Origin: JBGSOW01 sp041738875
GTDB taxonomy: Bacteria; Patescibacteriota; Dojkabacteria; CALFHW01
Assembly (NCBI GenBank): GCA_041738875.1
Contig: JBGSOW010000012.1
Span: 1 to 22,583 of the forward strand
Direction of reading: 5' to 3'
Length of the DNA stretch: 22,583 bases
Made by a program: the position numbers and the translations under genes. Shown here piece by piece: positions 6,297 to 13,827 of the stretch. The notes under the pieces are model-generated. The model searched no databases, was not told where the DNA came from, and worked only from the letters and a program-made list of their open reading frames with translations. How positions within the stretch are numbered: the first letter of the stretch is position 1; every line of letters starts with the position of its first letter.

Positions 6297-8003
6297 TTAG
6301 ATCTGGTTATTTTTTTCAATGCTATGCAAAAATTCCAAAAATACCGGATGCGGATTATGTGGTGTCGATTTGTATTCCGGATGAGCCTGTGTAGCTAGGA
6401 AAAACGGATGTGTATCCTGATCAAGCTCAATAGTTTCTACAAAAAAATCGTCTGGAGAAGTTCCAGAGAAAATAAGTCCTTTGTCCTCAAGTTGTTTTCT
6501 ATAGGTGTTATTGAATTCATATCTATGTCTATGTCTTTCGGAAATTAGATATTCACCACTTGCCTTCAAACCCTCTTTCTCAGAATCTCTCATAACTCTA
6601 CCTTGGTGGTATTTTTTGTATATTTTTTCTGCAAGAGTGCCTTTTTTTAATACACAGTCGTACGCGCCTAACCTCATACTAACTCCTTCACCTTTGATAA
6701 CTTGGTACTTTGTTTCAGCAGGGATTTCGTGAATTACTGGATATTTTGTTTTACTATTTACTTCTGAGCTGTTGGCGTCTTTCAATCCGACCACGTTACG
6801 CGCGAATTCAACTGCAGCAAGTTGCATTCCGAAACACAAACCAAGGTATGGTACTTTCTTTTCGCGCGCGTATTTGATTGTTGCAATTTTGCCTTCTACT
6901 CCTCTATTCCCCCAGCCAATTGGCACAATTATCCCGTCTAAACCTTCTAATGTTTTCGTACCATTTTTCTCAATATCTTCAGAGTTAATATATTTTATAT
7001 CTACATTAAAGTCTTTTTCCCATGACGCATGTTTAATTGCTTCGATAAGTGCGTAGTAGGCGTCCACTAACATATAGTCGCCTTGGTTTTTCGTGAAATA
7101 TTTTCCAATTATTCCAACGCTAATTGTTTTAGATTTTTCCTTTTTGATGTGATTAACAAGCTTTTTCCATTCGTTTAATTTGCGAGTTGGTGTGGATTTT
7201 AATTTCAATTCGTCAAGTATTTTGATATCAAATTTTTGCTCGGCAAAAACTAAAGGAAGTTCGTAAATTGTCTCTAAATCTGGTGCCATGATGACGTTGT
7301 CTCCCTTTACACTTACTTTCATTCCCAAAAGGTAACGTCTTCTTTCGTCAATCTCCACGTTTCCGCGGATAATCAAAAATTCTGGCATTACTCCCATTGC
7401 CATTAGTGCGCGAACTGACATTTGTGTAGGCATTGTTTTTGGTTCACCCAGGTGATGAGGCACTGGAACATACGTCACATGTGCGTTTACGACATTGCTT
7501 CCGAGTTCCATTTTCATTATTCTGCACGCCTCATAGTAAAGTGCATTTTGGTATTCACCTGCTGTGCCGCCAAGCTCGACTATACAAATATCAACTCCCT
7601 CTGCTGCTTTTTTCACGCGCTCAATAATTTCATTTACGATGTGAGGAATAGCTTCTACGTCTTCACCACCGTAACCCATGTTTCTTTCGCGGTCGATTAC
7701 GGTCTTATAAATCTGACCCATAGTTGTGTAGTTTTTTTGACCCATTTCCTCATCCAAAAATCTTTCATAAGTGCCTAAATCCATATCTGCTTCTAGTCCG
7801 TCGTTACAGAGAAATGGGTCTCCATGTTCGATGGGATTGATTGTACCTGAGTCGATATTGAGATAATTCTCACATTTAATATTTCCTACCTTATAACCAT
7901 GTAATTTCAGCAAACTTCCTAATGCTGCAGCTGCAACCCCTTTTCCTAAACCTGATAAAACTCCTCCAGATATAAAAATATAGCGTGCATCTTTTTCGGC
8001 CAT
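6297..8003 (-). CDS. pyrG: CTP synthase (glutamine-hydrolysing), divergent
   Basis: The enzyme converts UTP to CTP using ATP and glutamine in the cytoplasm, the last step of pyrimidine nucleotide synthesis. At 568 residues it is close to the usual 535-550. The amidoligase domain starts with SGGVLSGLGKG (12-22) and continues with HGDPFLCNDGLEADMDLG, ELGGTAGE (the Glu that binds Mg) and KTMPTQ (189-194). The class I glutaminase domain has the nucleophile in GLCFGMQ (C390) and the His/Glu pair in AHPE (H541, E543). Several near-invariant positions differ from E. coli: KTKPTQ is KTMPTQ, GGFGYRG is IGWGNRG (362-368), and KLDPYINVD is KCENYLNID. The catalytic residues are kept, so the enzyme is probably active. 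It sits 40 bp after the anchored protein gene and 59 bp before alaS. Confidence 0.95.
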   Translation of the reverse strand: MAEKDARYIFISGGVLSGLGKGVAAAALGSLLKLHGYKVGNIKCENYLNIDSGTINPIEHGDPFLCNDGLEADMDLGTYERFLDEEMGQKNYTTMGQIYKTVIDRERNMGYGGEDVEAIPHIVNEIIERVKKAAEGVDICIVELGGTAGEYQNALYYEACRIMKMELGSNVVNAHVTYVPVPHHLGEPKTMPTQMSVRALMAMGVMPEFLIIRGNVEIDERRRYLLGMKVSVKGDNVIMAPDLETIYELPLVFAEQKFDIKILDELKLKSTPTRKLNEWKKLVNHIKKEKSKTISVGIIGKYFTKNQGDYMLVDAYYALIEAIKHASWEKDFNVDIKYINSEDIEKNGTKTLEGLDGIIVPIGWGNRGVEGKIATIKYAREKKVPYLGLCFGMQLAAVEFARNVVGLKDANSSEVNSKTKYPVIHEIPAETKYQVIKGEGVSMRLGAYDCVLKKGTLAEKIYKKYHQGRVMRDSEKEGLKASGEYLISERHRHRYEFNNTYRKQLEDKGLIFSGTSPDDFFVETIELDQDTHPFFLATQAHPEYKSTPHNPHPVFLEFLHSIEKNNQI

Positions 8004-8043
8004 GGCATATAGTATTAAATTAAATGGAAATCATGTATTTATT

Positions 8044-9468
8044 CTATACTATTTCAAGTGCTTTTACTAACATAATAAATTCGCCCCCGGTGCCAAGACC
8101 GTCAGCAAAGATTACGTTGCCTCTAAATACATATACCGGAACTATATACTTACTTATGTTTTCGTAGTTCGCATTTATAGAGTATGGTTCGTAAATATAG
8201 GTTATTTTAACGTCTCTATAGTCGACTTGAAATTCCTCCACTTCTCTATTTGGGATTGCACTTGTGAGGTAGCGGTCAGCTCCTCGCGCAAATAATTCCT
8301 TTAGATGACCTTCTTGTTCTGCTTTCGCCCACGCTTCTCTAGCAGTTAAGGCTCTGTATGTACCCATATCTTCCAATCTAAGTTCAGAAAAATTCAGACT
8401 TACGATATTTTCTTGTCCAAGGTTGCCACCTAACCTAAAAATAATTTCTACAGGAGCAGTTAATGTATTATCCAGAACAATAGGAGCTGTGGTTTGCAAG
8501 AAATTACCAAGTCTGGCAGCTGAAGTTGCATCATTTAAACTAGTGGGATTTGAATTTGTTGCAAGAGGCTGGGCAGAAGAATTTGTAGTTGTTGAGTTTG
8601 CAGGTCTAGTTGTTGTAGGAAGCAAATTCGAGATATCAATTGACAGTGTAGAAGTAATATCTGTTGCTGGGTTTATATTGAACTGTGATAGGCTGCCTGG
8701 TGTTGCGGTTGTCGTGGGATTGGTGAGAGCAAGTCTTGCAGTCCTTATGTCACTTGTAGTAAATCTAAGTTGAGCAGCATAGCCAATTTTGACTTTGGCA
8801 AAATTGGCTATTTCAGGCCTAGACGCCGAAGAAAAACTACTACCACTTTGCAAAAGGAAATCCACTTCAGCTTGAGCAAAAGCAAAATTACTTCTATTTA
8901 ATCCTAATTGGTTAAGGATGCTTCTGGCGGAATTTATAACTTGCTCTGAAGTTACATTCGCATTTTGCTCGAGATTACCTGCAACTTGGGTATTTCTATA
9001 GTTCAACGCCCTACTGAAACGGTTATATTCAAGTGATTGGCCAGCATCTTGCCAGGATAGAATCTCTTGGTTTGGACCACTTCGTGAGGAGCTACTAGTT
9101 ATTCCAAATCTTCCTGCGATATCATTTGCAATATCTTCACTTCCGAAAGATTCTTTTGGTTCAAGTTGTTTGTATACTTGCACGGGAATTTTCAAATTAC
9201 TGAGCAGTTCCCCTCCTGTAAACCTAGGACTGCCAGCATATTCGACTTTTGTTAGTGGTGGCAAATTCAGCTCTTGTAGATTGCCAAGTTTTTCATCGGT
9301 CGTGGCGTAGCTTGTACTCAAGCGGTCCACGGTTGTAGTATCATTACTGAGATTAGGGAAATTGTTGGCACAGAACTGCAGAATCAAAATAACTACAGCT
9401 AGAACCAGGAAAAAAATTACCAGTTTACGAAAATTACGAGTTGTGGTCCTAAGGGCAGATTCGGCCAT
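8044..9468 (-). CDS. Single-pass membrane-anchored protein, unknown family
   Basis: The product has 474 residues. A basic N-terminus (residues 7-15) is followed by one membrane segment at about 16-32 (VIFFLVLAVVILILQF), so the rest should lie outside the cytoplasmic membrane. Residues 50-240 are an alpha/beta region I do not recognise. Residues about 250-320 form a Thr/Asn/Ser/Pro-rich linker. The C-terminal part (about 325-474) is predicted to be beta-rich and contains LNFSELRLEDMGTYRALTA, loosely like the repeat units of YycH/YycI or PepSY-type envelope proteins; this is not strong enough to name it. The gene is the first of the minus-strand run that includes pyrG and alaS, and it is divergent from the solute-binding protein gene across 75 bp. 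Confidence 0.75.
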   Translation of the reverse strand: MAESALRTTTRNFRKLVIFFLVLAVVILILQFCANNFPNLSNDTTTVDRLSTSYATTDEKLGNLQELNLPPLTKVEYAGSPRFTGGELLSNLKIPVQVYKQLEPKESFGSEDIANDIAGRFGITSSSSRSGPNQEILSWQDAGQSLEYNRFSRALNYRNTQVAGNLEQNANVTSEQVINSARSILNQLGLNRSNFAFAQAEVDFLLQSGSSFSSASRPEIANFAKVKIGYAAQLRFTTSDIRTARLALTNPTTTATPGSLSQFNINPATDITSTLSIDISNLLPTTTRPANSTTTNSSAQPLATNSNPTSLNDATSAARLGNFLQTTAPIVLDNTLTAPVEIIFRLGGNLGQENIVSLNFSELRLEDMGTYRALTAREAWAKAEQEGHLKELFARGADRYLTSAIPNREVEEFQVDYRDVKITYIYEPYSINANYENISKYIVPVYVFRGNVIFADGLGTGGEFIMLVKALEIV

Positions 9469-9543
9469 CTAGATTAATTTAGCAAAATACCATATATTTT
9501 CATATACAGTTAGCTAATTAATTGAGATTAATCGTATTTAGTT
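9469..9543. promoter_or_regulatory. Divergent promoter region between the anchored protein and solute-binding protein genes
   Basis: This 75-bp, very AT-rich gap separates two diverging genes and so must contain the start of transcription for both unless they are read from further away. It contains the palindrome TTAGCTAA (9510-9517). I find no pair of hexamers close enough to consensus to name a promoter on either strand. The call rests on gene geometry. Confidence 0.4.
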
Positions 9544-10950
9544 ATGAGAGAATTTTTATCTGATAAAAATAGATTAGCGATTGCAGCAGTTGGCGTATTT
9601 GTGTTGATTCTTCTAATAATCATTCTAGTAATTGTGACTATTAACCGCGCCCAACCACCTACATCAGGAGTTGGTGTGCCAACTGATAACGTGGCAAATG
9701 GAAATCAAAATACTCCAGACAACACAGGGCAAAATCCGCAGCCCACTCAAAGAACTAATGTTATCAGGTGGTGGGGCGCTTTCCTATCTACAGCTGACGT
9801 GCAAACTCTAATCGATAATTACGAAGCAGCCAACCCAACTGTAGATATACAGTATACTCAGCAGGTATTTGTTGGGAGTGAACTTCCTAGCTACCGGCAA
9901 AGAGTACAAGATAGTTTGGCGGCTGGGGATGCTGCAGCTGAAGTTTTCATGGCTGATTCGGGCTGGATTGGTTCACTAAATAATAACCTTTCGCCTGCTC
10001 CAAGTGGTATTGCTAACTCCGAATCATTCAACCAAAATTTTCATGATTTTACAGCAAATGCTTTGGTGCGCAGCGGACAGGTTTATGGTTTGCCTTTATG
10101 GGTAGATAATTTGGCGCTTGTATATAATAAAAAATTGTATAGCGAGGCAGGTCTGACCATCCCGAGTGACAATTGGAACGTTTTTGCAAATGATCAGGTG
10201 CCGAGGCTGACAAAAAGTGAGGCAAATTCGAATAATTTAGCACAATCCGGCTTCGCAGCTGGTCTTCCCGCAAATTCTGAATTTTGGTTTGAAGTGACAA
10301 ATATTCTGCTACTCCAGAATGATGTCACATTAAAAAATGATGCTGGGCAAGCGGTCTTTGCCGACTCGCAGGCTTCGACTACTGCAGTTGATTTCTATAA
10401 ACAGTTTGCTACAAATACTTCTGCAAAATCTTGGGATGCTAGCTTTAACTTGGATATTGCGGCTTTTCTGGAAGGAAAAGCCGCAACTATAGCAACTACT
10501 TCTTGGCGTTTAAGCGATATTATTCGCTATAACCAGAATGCCGGGTTAAATCTTGATTTTGGTATCGCACCTTTACCGCAGTTATCTGCTCAGAATAGTT
10601 CAAACTGGGGCATTTACTGGGCGAATGTTGTGAAAAGGAATAACTTCAATAACGAAGAGGTGTGGAAATTTGTTAATTATCTAAGTGAACCAGAGCAGTT
10701 ACAAATACTGAATCAAACTCTCAAATCAAACAATGCAACTTCAACAGGTATACTTTTCCCCCGGAAACTTATGACTCCTGAGCAGTCCACCGACCAGTAT
10801 CTTTCCGTTTATGCGAGAGCATTAGGTTATTCACAGAATGTGAACTGGATGAACGAGCCACTCATAAAACCAAGATTTGCCGAACTGTATACAGGATCTA
10901 AAAATATGTCGATTCTGCAATCTGAGGTAAACGCTATACTATTACAATAA
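9544..10950 (+). CDS. Membrane-tethered extracellular solute-binding protein (SBP family 1)
   Basis: The product has 468 residues. A membrane segment at about 11-32 (LAIAAVGVFVLILLIIILVI) has no lipobox cysteine, so the protein is anchored by an uncleaved helix and not as a lipoprotein. Residues 36-72 are a Pro/Gln/Asn/Thr-rich linker. The remaining domain has features of family 1 binding proteins for sugars and oligosaccharides (MalE-like): NVIRWWGAF at the first strand, the helix TLIDNYEAANP, and the hinge-region signature GQVYGLPLWVDNLALVYNKK with LYSEAGL after it. Such proteins deliver a ligand to an ABC importer, but neither permease nor ATPase is present in the window. The gene could work with a distant transporter or serve as a ligand sensor. 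A 149-bp gap separates it from the Ig-domain protein gene. Confidence 0.85.
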   Translation: MREFLSDKNRLAIAAVGVFVLILLIIILVIVTINRAQPPTSGVGVPTDNVANGNQNTPDNTGQNPQPTQRTNVIRWWGAFLSTADVQTLIDNYEAANPTVDIQYTQQVFVGSELPSYRQRVQDSLAAGDAAAEVFMADSGWIGSLNNNLSPAPSGIANSESFNQNFHDFTANALVRSGQVYGLPLWVDNLALVYNKKLYSEAGLTIPSDNWNVFANDQVPRLTKSEANSNNLAQSGFAAGLPANSEFWFEVTNILLLQNDVTLKNDAGQAVFADSQASTTAVDFYKQFATNTSAKSWDASFNLDIAAFLEGKAATIATTSWRLSDIIRYNQNAGLNLDFGIAPLPQLSAQNSSNWGIYWANVVKRNNFNNEEVWKFVNYLSEPEQLQILNQTLKSNNATSTGILFPRKLMTPEQSTDQYLSVYARALGYSQNVNWMNEPLIKPRFAELYTGSKNMSILQSEVNAILLQ

Positions 10951-11099
10951 ATGTCTACAATAAATGCCTAAAATAAGTGTTAAAATTATTCTAACTATTA
11001 ATAAAAAATTGTTTGTTACTAGCGCTAAAATAAATAATAGCTATAATTAAACAAACTGCATGAAATATATTAGATTTTATTGATTATATAATTACAAAA
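10951..11099. other. 149-bp AT-rich gap upstream of the Ig-domain protein gene
   Basis: The gap contains a perfect TATAAT (11042-11047, plus strand) about 53 bp before the GTG start, but no good -35 box at 16-18 bp. A 7-bp inverted repeat (GTTTGTT 11011-11017, AACAAAC 11050-11056) brackets this TATAAT. No terminator hairpin with a T-run follows the solute-binding protein gene, and no small ORF is supported. Confidence 0.35.
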
Positions 11100-13757
11100 G
11101 TGTCGATATTAAAATTGGTTTCCATAAGATCTTTTGTGTTATTTGTAGCACCAATAGTGATTATTGGGCAACTATTCCTCCCTGCCAGTATATCTGCACA
11201 GAATATAATTGATCCTGCTGATATCGTCACTATTAGTTCACCTCGTCCGAATTCATTTGTAAGAGATAATACTGAAGTTGTTTTTACAGTTTTCGATAAT
11301 GATAGACAAACAGTGCCAGCGGTAATAAGTATTTTGGATGCTTCATGTGTAAACCCTCTAAGGACCTTGCTAGACAGTAACGTGCAATCTAGTCAGGCAA
11401 CACAAGTTAAGGGTTGGAATACAAGAAGTGCTTTTAGTGACGGAGCTGCACTGCCCGACGGGCAATATTGTCTGCGGATTTGTGCTGAATTGCAGCTTGG
11501 CGCTTCCCCATATTTGGGCTGTAACTCTAGGCTTTTCTCCATACGCAATACAACTAACGCAATCCCTCAGATTACTTCTACACCTGTGACTGTAGTGCAA
11601 GTTGGGCAAACCTACCGCTATGAAGTTATTGCAATAGATGCTGACCGCGACCCAATCACTATTCAAGTCACATCAAAACCTGATTTTTTGAATTTCTCAG
11701 GAAATGTTTTACAAGGCACTGCAACTACTGCAGGTAATTTCCCAATTATTATCAAAGTCACTGACGAATACGGTGCTTCTAGCTTTCAGCAGTATACTCT
11801 AACTGTAAGGGCGCCTGCGTCAACTGATCCTACCGACCCTACTGAACCTACGCCTGATCCAATTTTACAACCCGTGATTACAATCATTTCACCAAATAGC
11901 ACAACTGCAGTTATTCAAGGGAAAAATCGTATTGAATGGAGCGTTAGTGATCCGTCTAGAATTCAGGAGTTAATAGTTGAATACAGAGCAGTTTCAAGTG
12001 AGGAATGGCAATTAATTCTAAGAGCAAATAAAAACAACCAGCAAGGTATTCCAAGTCTATTCGAATGGGATACTACAAATATTAGCCCAGGAAACTATAT
12101 TCTCAGGGTTACTGCAGTTCTTGAAGATGGAAGCAGAGTTGAAGCTTTGTCTGATGAATTTGTAATTGAAAGTCCTGATGATATTCCTGGTGAACAGCAA
12201 ATAACTATCTATGGTCTTGTACCTGCAAATGGTGCGCGAGTTGAGTCTCGTAGGCCTGAAATAAAACTAAATATCGCAGCTCTAGAACTAGATCTTACAA
12301 TCAAAAATATTGTTATGACAGTTGCTGGAAATGATATTACGGGTCAGTGTGCGCTGGAACAAATTAATGAGAGTGAATATACATTTATTTGTACTTTGCT
12401 AACGGATTTGGAATTTGGTGAAAATGATGTGGATTTTAGAGTAATAAATGACGAAGGTGATGAAATTACAAGGAGGTCATGGTTCTTTGTAATTAGTGAA
12501 CCGGTAGTAGATGATGGTTCTATCAATTTCTTTGGTCTACAAATTCCAGCGCAATTTGCCAATATTTTCTTAGTAATATTTTGCCTTCTTCTACTACTTT
12601 TGATAATTCCTCTTATTCTACTTACTATCTGGAGAAGGAGAAGAAGCACTGTTATAAATAATTATGATGGCACTTTGCCTCCGCCAACCTCAGGTACAAC
12701 TGTTAATTCACTTTATACAGACGATGTTGGTTTCTCTGATACTTATGGTTTAGGTGATAGTTTTACTGAAAGAAATACAACTGATTATGCTGTAAATAAT
12801 ACTTATGACAACAGTTTGGATCAGAATCTAGCGAAACCTGTTGATTTAACTCAACCAGCCTATACAAATAATACTGCTCCTTCAATTCCTGCAGTAAATT
12901 ATACTGAAACAACTAGTACTGTGCAGACTTCTCCGTCTTTGGTACCAGATCCACTTCCTGTGCCAACTGCATCAGCAGAACCCACAACAACTTATTCACC
13001 ACTACCTTCTGCTGCTAGTCCTGTTTCTAGTAACCAGGTAGCCACTGACAATTTACAAGCCACCTCACAGCTGAATCCTGAACCGGTGGTTCAACCTGCT
13101 ACGCAAATTACGGAAACGACTATTGCTGAAAGCAGTGAAAGTAAACCAGGTCTATTTAGTGGAATAAGAAATTCAATTGCAAAGATCCTCCCAAATAATT
13201 CTGCAGACAAACAAGATACAGAAGTTACCACGTCAACACAAACTATTCTGCAAGGTAGTGACGATGCAACTCCTTTAGCCCCGATGGACACAACTCAAAC
13301 AGGTAATCAAGCAACAGTGTCAAGCGGACAGTTTAATCCAAATGATTTTAATCAAGCAGAGATTAATAGCAGCACCGGTAATAGCCAAGCAGCACCGGTA
13401 AGCCAAGCAGTTACTCCTGCAGCAAGCGATATTGAGTCTCAAAGCCAATGGCAAGATCAGAGTCAAAACCCAGTGGCGAATCAAAACAATCAAAGCCCTG
13501 ATTTAAACCAAAATTTAAACTCAAATCAGAATCAACCGCAGTCACAAACACAAACGCCAGTAGAAACTGACACTGTCCCACAATGGCTAAATGAATCAGA
13601 AGATGCAACAGCAGCTACACCTGTTAATGTGCAAGGATCTGCAAATATTGGTGATAGTTCTCAGCCGTCAAAAAATCCAAACGATTCTGATGACAGTGAT
13701 GACGGTTCAGACCCTTATGGTTTCGGAGAATACACAATTGGCTCCAACGATAAATAA
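11100..13757 (+). CDS. Type I membrane protein with Ig-like ectodomain and long disordered cytoplasmic tail
   Basis: The product has 885 residues from a GTG start; no closer ATG fits. A signal peptide covers about 1-33 (hydrophobic core 11-27, possible cut after SISA). Outside are an Ig-like domain (about 42-148), a putative Ig/cadherin-like domain (about 153-237, with IDADRDP and VTDEYGASS), a linker of Asp-Pro-Thr units (241-254), a fibronectin III-like domain (about 257-356) and another Ig-like domain (about 367-467). A membrane helix lies at about 487-510 and is followed at once by WRRRRS, a clear stop-transfer signal. The last 370 residues are rich in Ser, Thr, Pro, Gln and Asn, with no domain seen, and should be inside the cell. 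Adhesion or envelope organisation is possible. No ribosome binding site is seen. Confidence 0.8.
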   Translation: MSILKLVSIRSFVLFVAPIVIIGQLFLPASISAQNIIDPADIVTISSPRPNSFVRDNTEVVFTVFDNDRQTVPAVISILDASCVNPLRTLLDSNVQSSQATQVKGWNTRSAFSDGAALPDGQYCLRICAELQLGASPYLGCNSRLFSIRNTTNAIPQITSTPVTVVQVGQTYRYEVIAIDADRDPITIQVTSKPDFLNFSGNVLQGTATTAGNFPIIIKVTDEYGASSFQQYTLTVRAPASTDPTDPTEPTPDPILQPVITIISPNSTTAVIQGKNRIEWSVSDPSRIQELIVEYRAVSSEEWQLILRANKNNQQGIPSLFEWDTTNISPGNYILRVTAVLEDGSRVEALSDEFVIESPDDIPGEQQITIYGLVPANGARVESRRPEIKLNIAALELDLTIKNIVMTVAGNDITGQCALEQINESEYTFICTLLTDLEFGENDVDFRVINDEGDEITRRSWFFVISEPVVDDGSINFFGLQIPAQFANIFLVIFCLLLLLLIIPLILLTIWRRRRSTVINNYDGTLPPPTSGTTVNSLYTDDVGFSDTYGLGDSFTERNTTDYAVNNTYDNSLDQNLAKPVDLTQPAYTNNTAPSIPAVNYTETTSTVQTSPSLVPDPLPVPTASAEPTTTYSPLPSAASPVSSNQVATDNLQATSQLNPEPVVQPATQITETTIAESSESKPGLFSGIRNSIAKILPNNSADKQDTEVTTSTQTILQGSDDATPLAPMDTTQTGNQATVSSGQFNPNDFNQAEINSSTGNSQAAPVSQAVTPAASDIESQSQWQDQSQNPVANQNNQSPDLNQNLNSNQNQPQSQTQTPVETDTVPQWLNESEDATAATPVNVQGSANIGDSSQPSKNPNDSDDSDDGSDPYGFGEYTIGSNDK
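13368..13400 (+). repeat. Out-of-frame short tandem duplication in the Ig-protein tail
   Basis: The 13-mer AGCAGCACCGGTA occurs at 13368-13380 and again at 13388-13400. The units are 20 bp apart, which is not a multiple of 3, so the same bases are read first as S-S-T-G-N-S-Q and then as A-A-P-V-S-Q. The second unit is 2 bp shorter before the repeat ends. This looks like slipped-strand duplication in a region with little constraint on sequence. Confidence 0.6.
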
Positions 13758-13827
13758 GTTGGTTCACACATACGCGCATACAATTTCTATGAGCAGTACT
13801 CTATAGTTTAGCTCTTCAGTCTATATT
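13758..13827. terminator. Convergent 70-bp gap with a weak hairpin
   Basis: The plus-strand Ig-protein gene and the minus-strand glycine-zipper gene end here facing each other. A 7-bp stem with one bulge (CTATGAG/CTCTATAG, 13787-13806, loop CAGTA) is the only hairpin seen. It is followed by just three T on the plus strand and none on the minus strand. It could be a weak bidirectional terminator; the call rests mainly on gene geometry. Confidence 0.25.

Noticed and set aside
8009..8037. Leaderless promoter for pyrG (TACTAT just before the ATG)
   Set aside because: The hexamer at the -35 distance reads TACATG, too far from consensus; co-transcription from upstream is simpler.
8423..8773. Plus-strand open frame of 116 codons, Val-rich
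   Set aside because: It is antisense to the Thr/Asn-rich linker of the 474-aa protein, with no domain or start signal.
11013..11047. Promoter with TTGTTA and TATAAT before the Ig-protein gene
   Set aside because: The spacing of 23 bp is too long for a sigma-70 promoter; only the TATAAT is worth noting.
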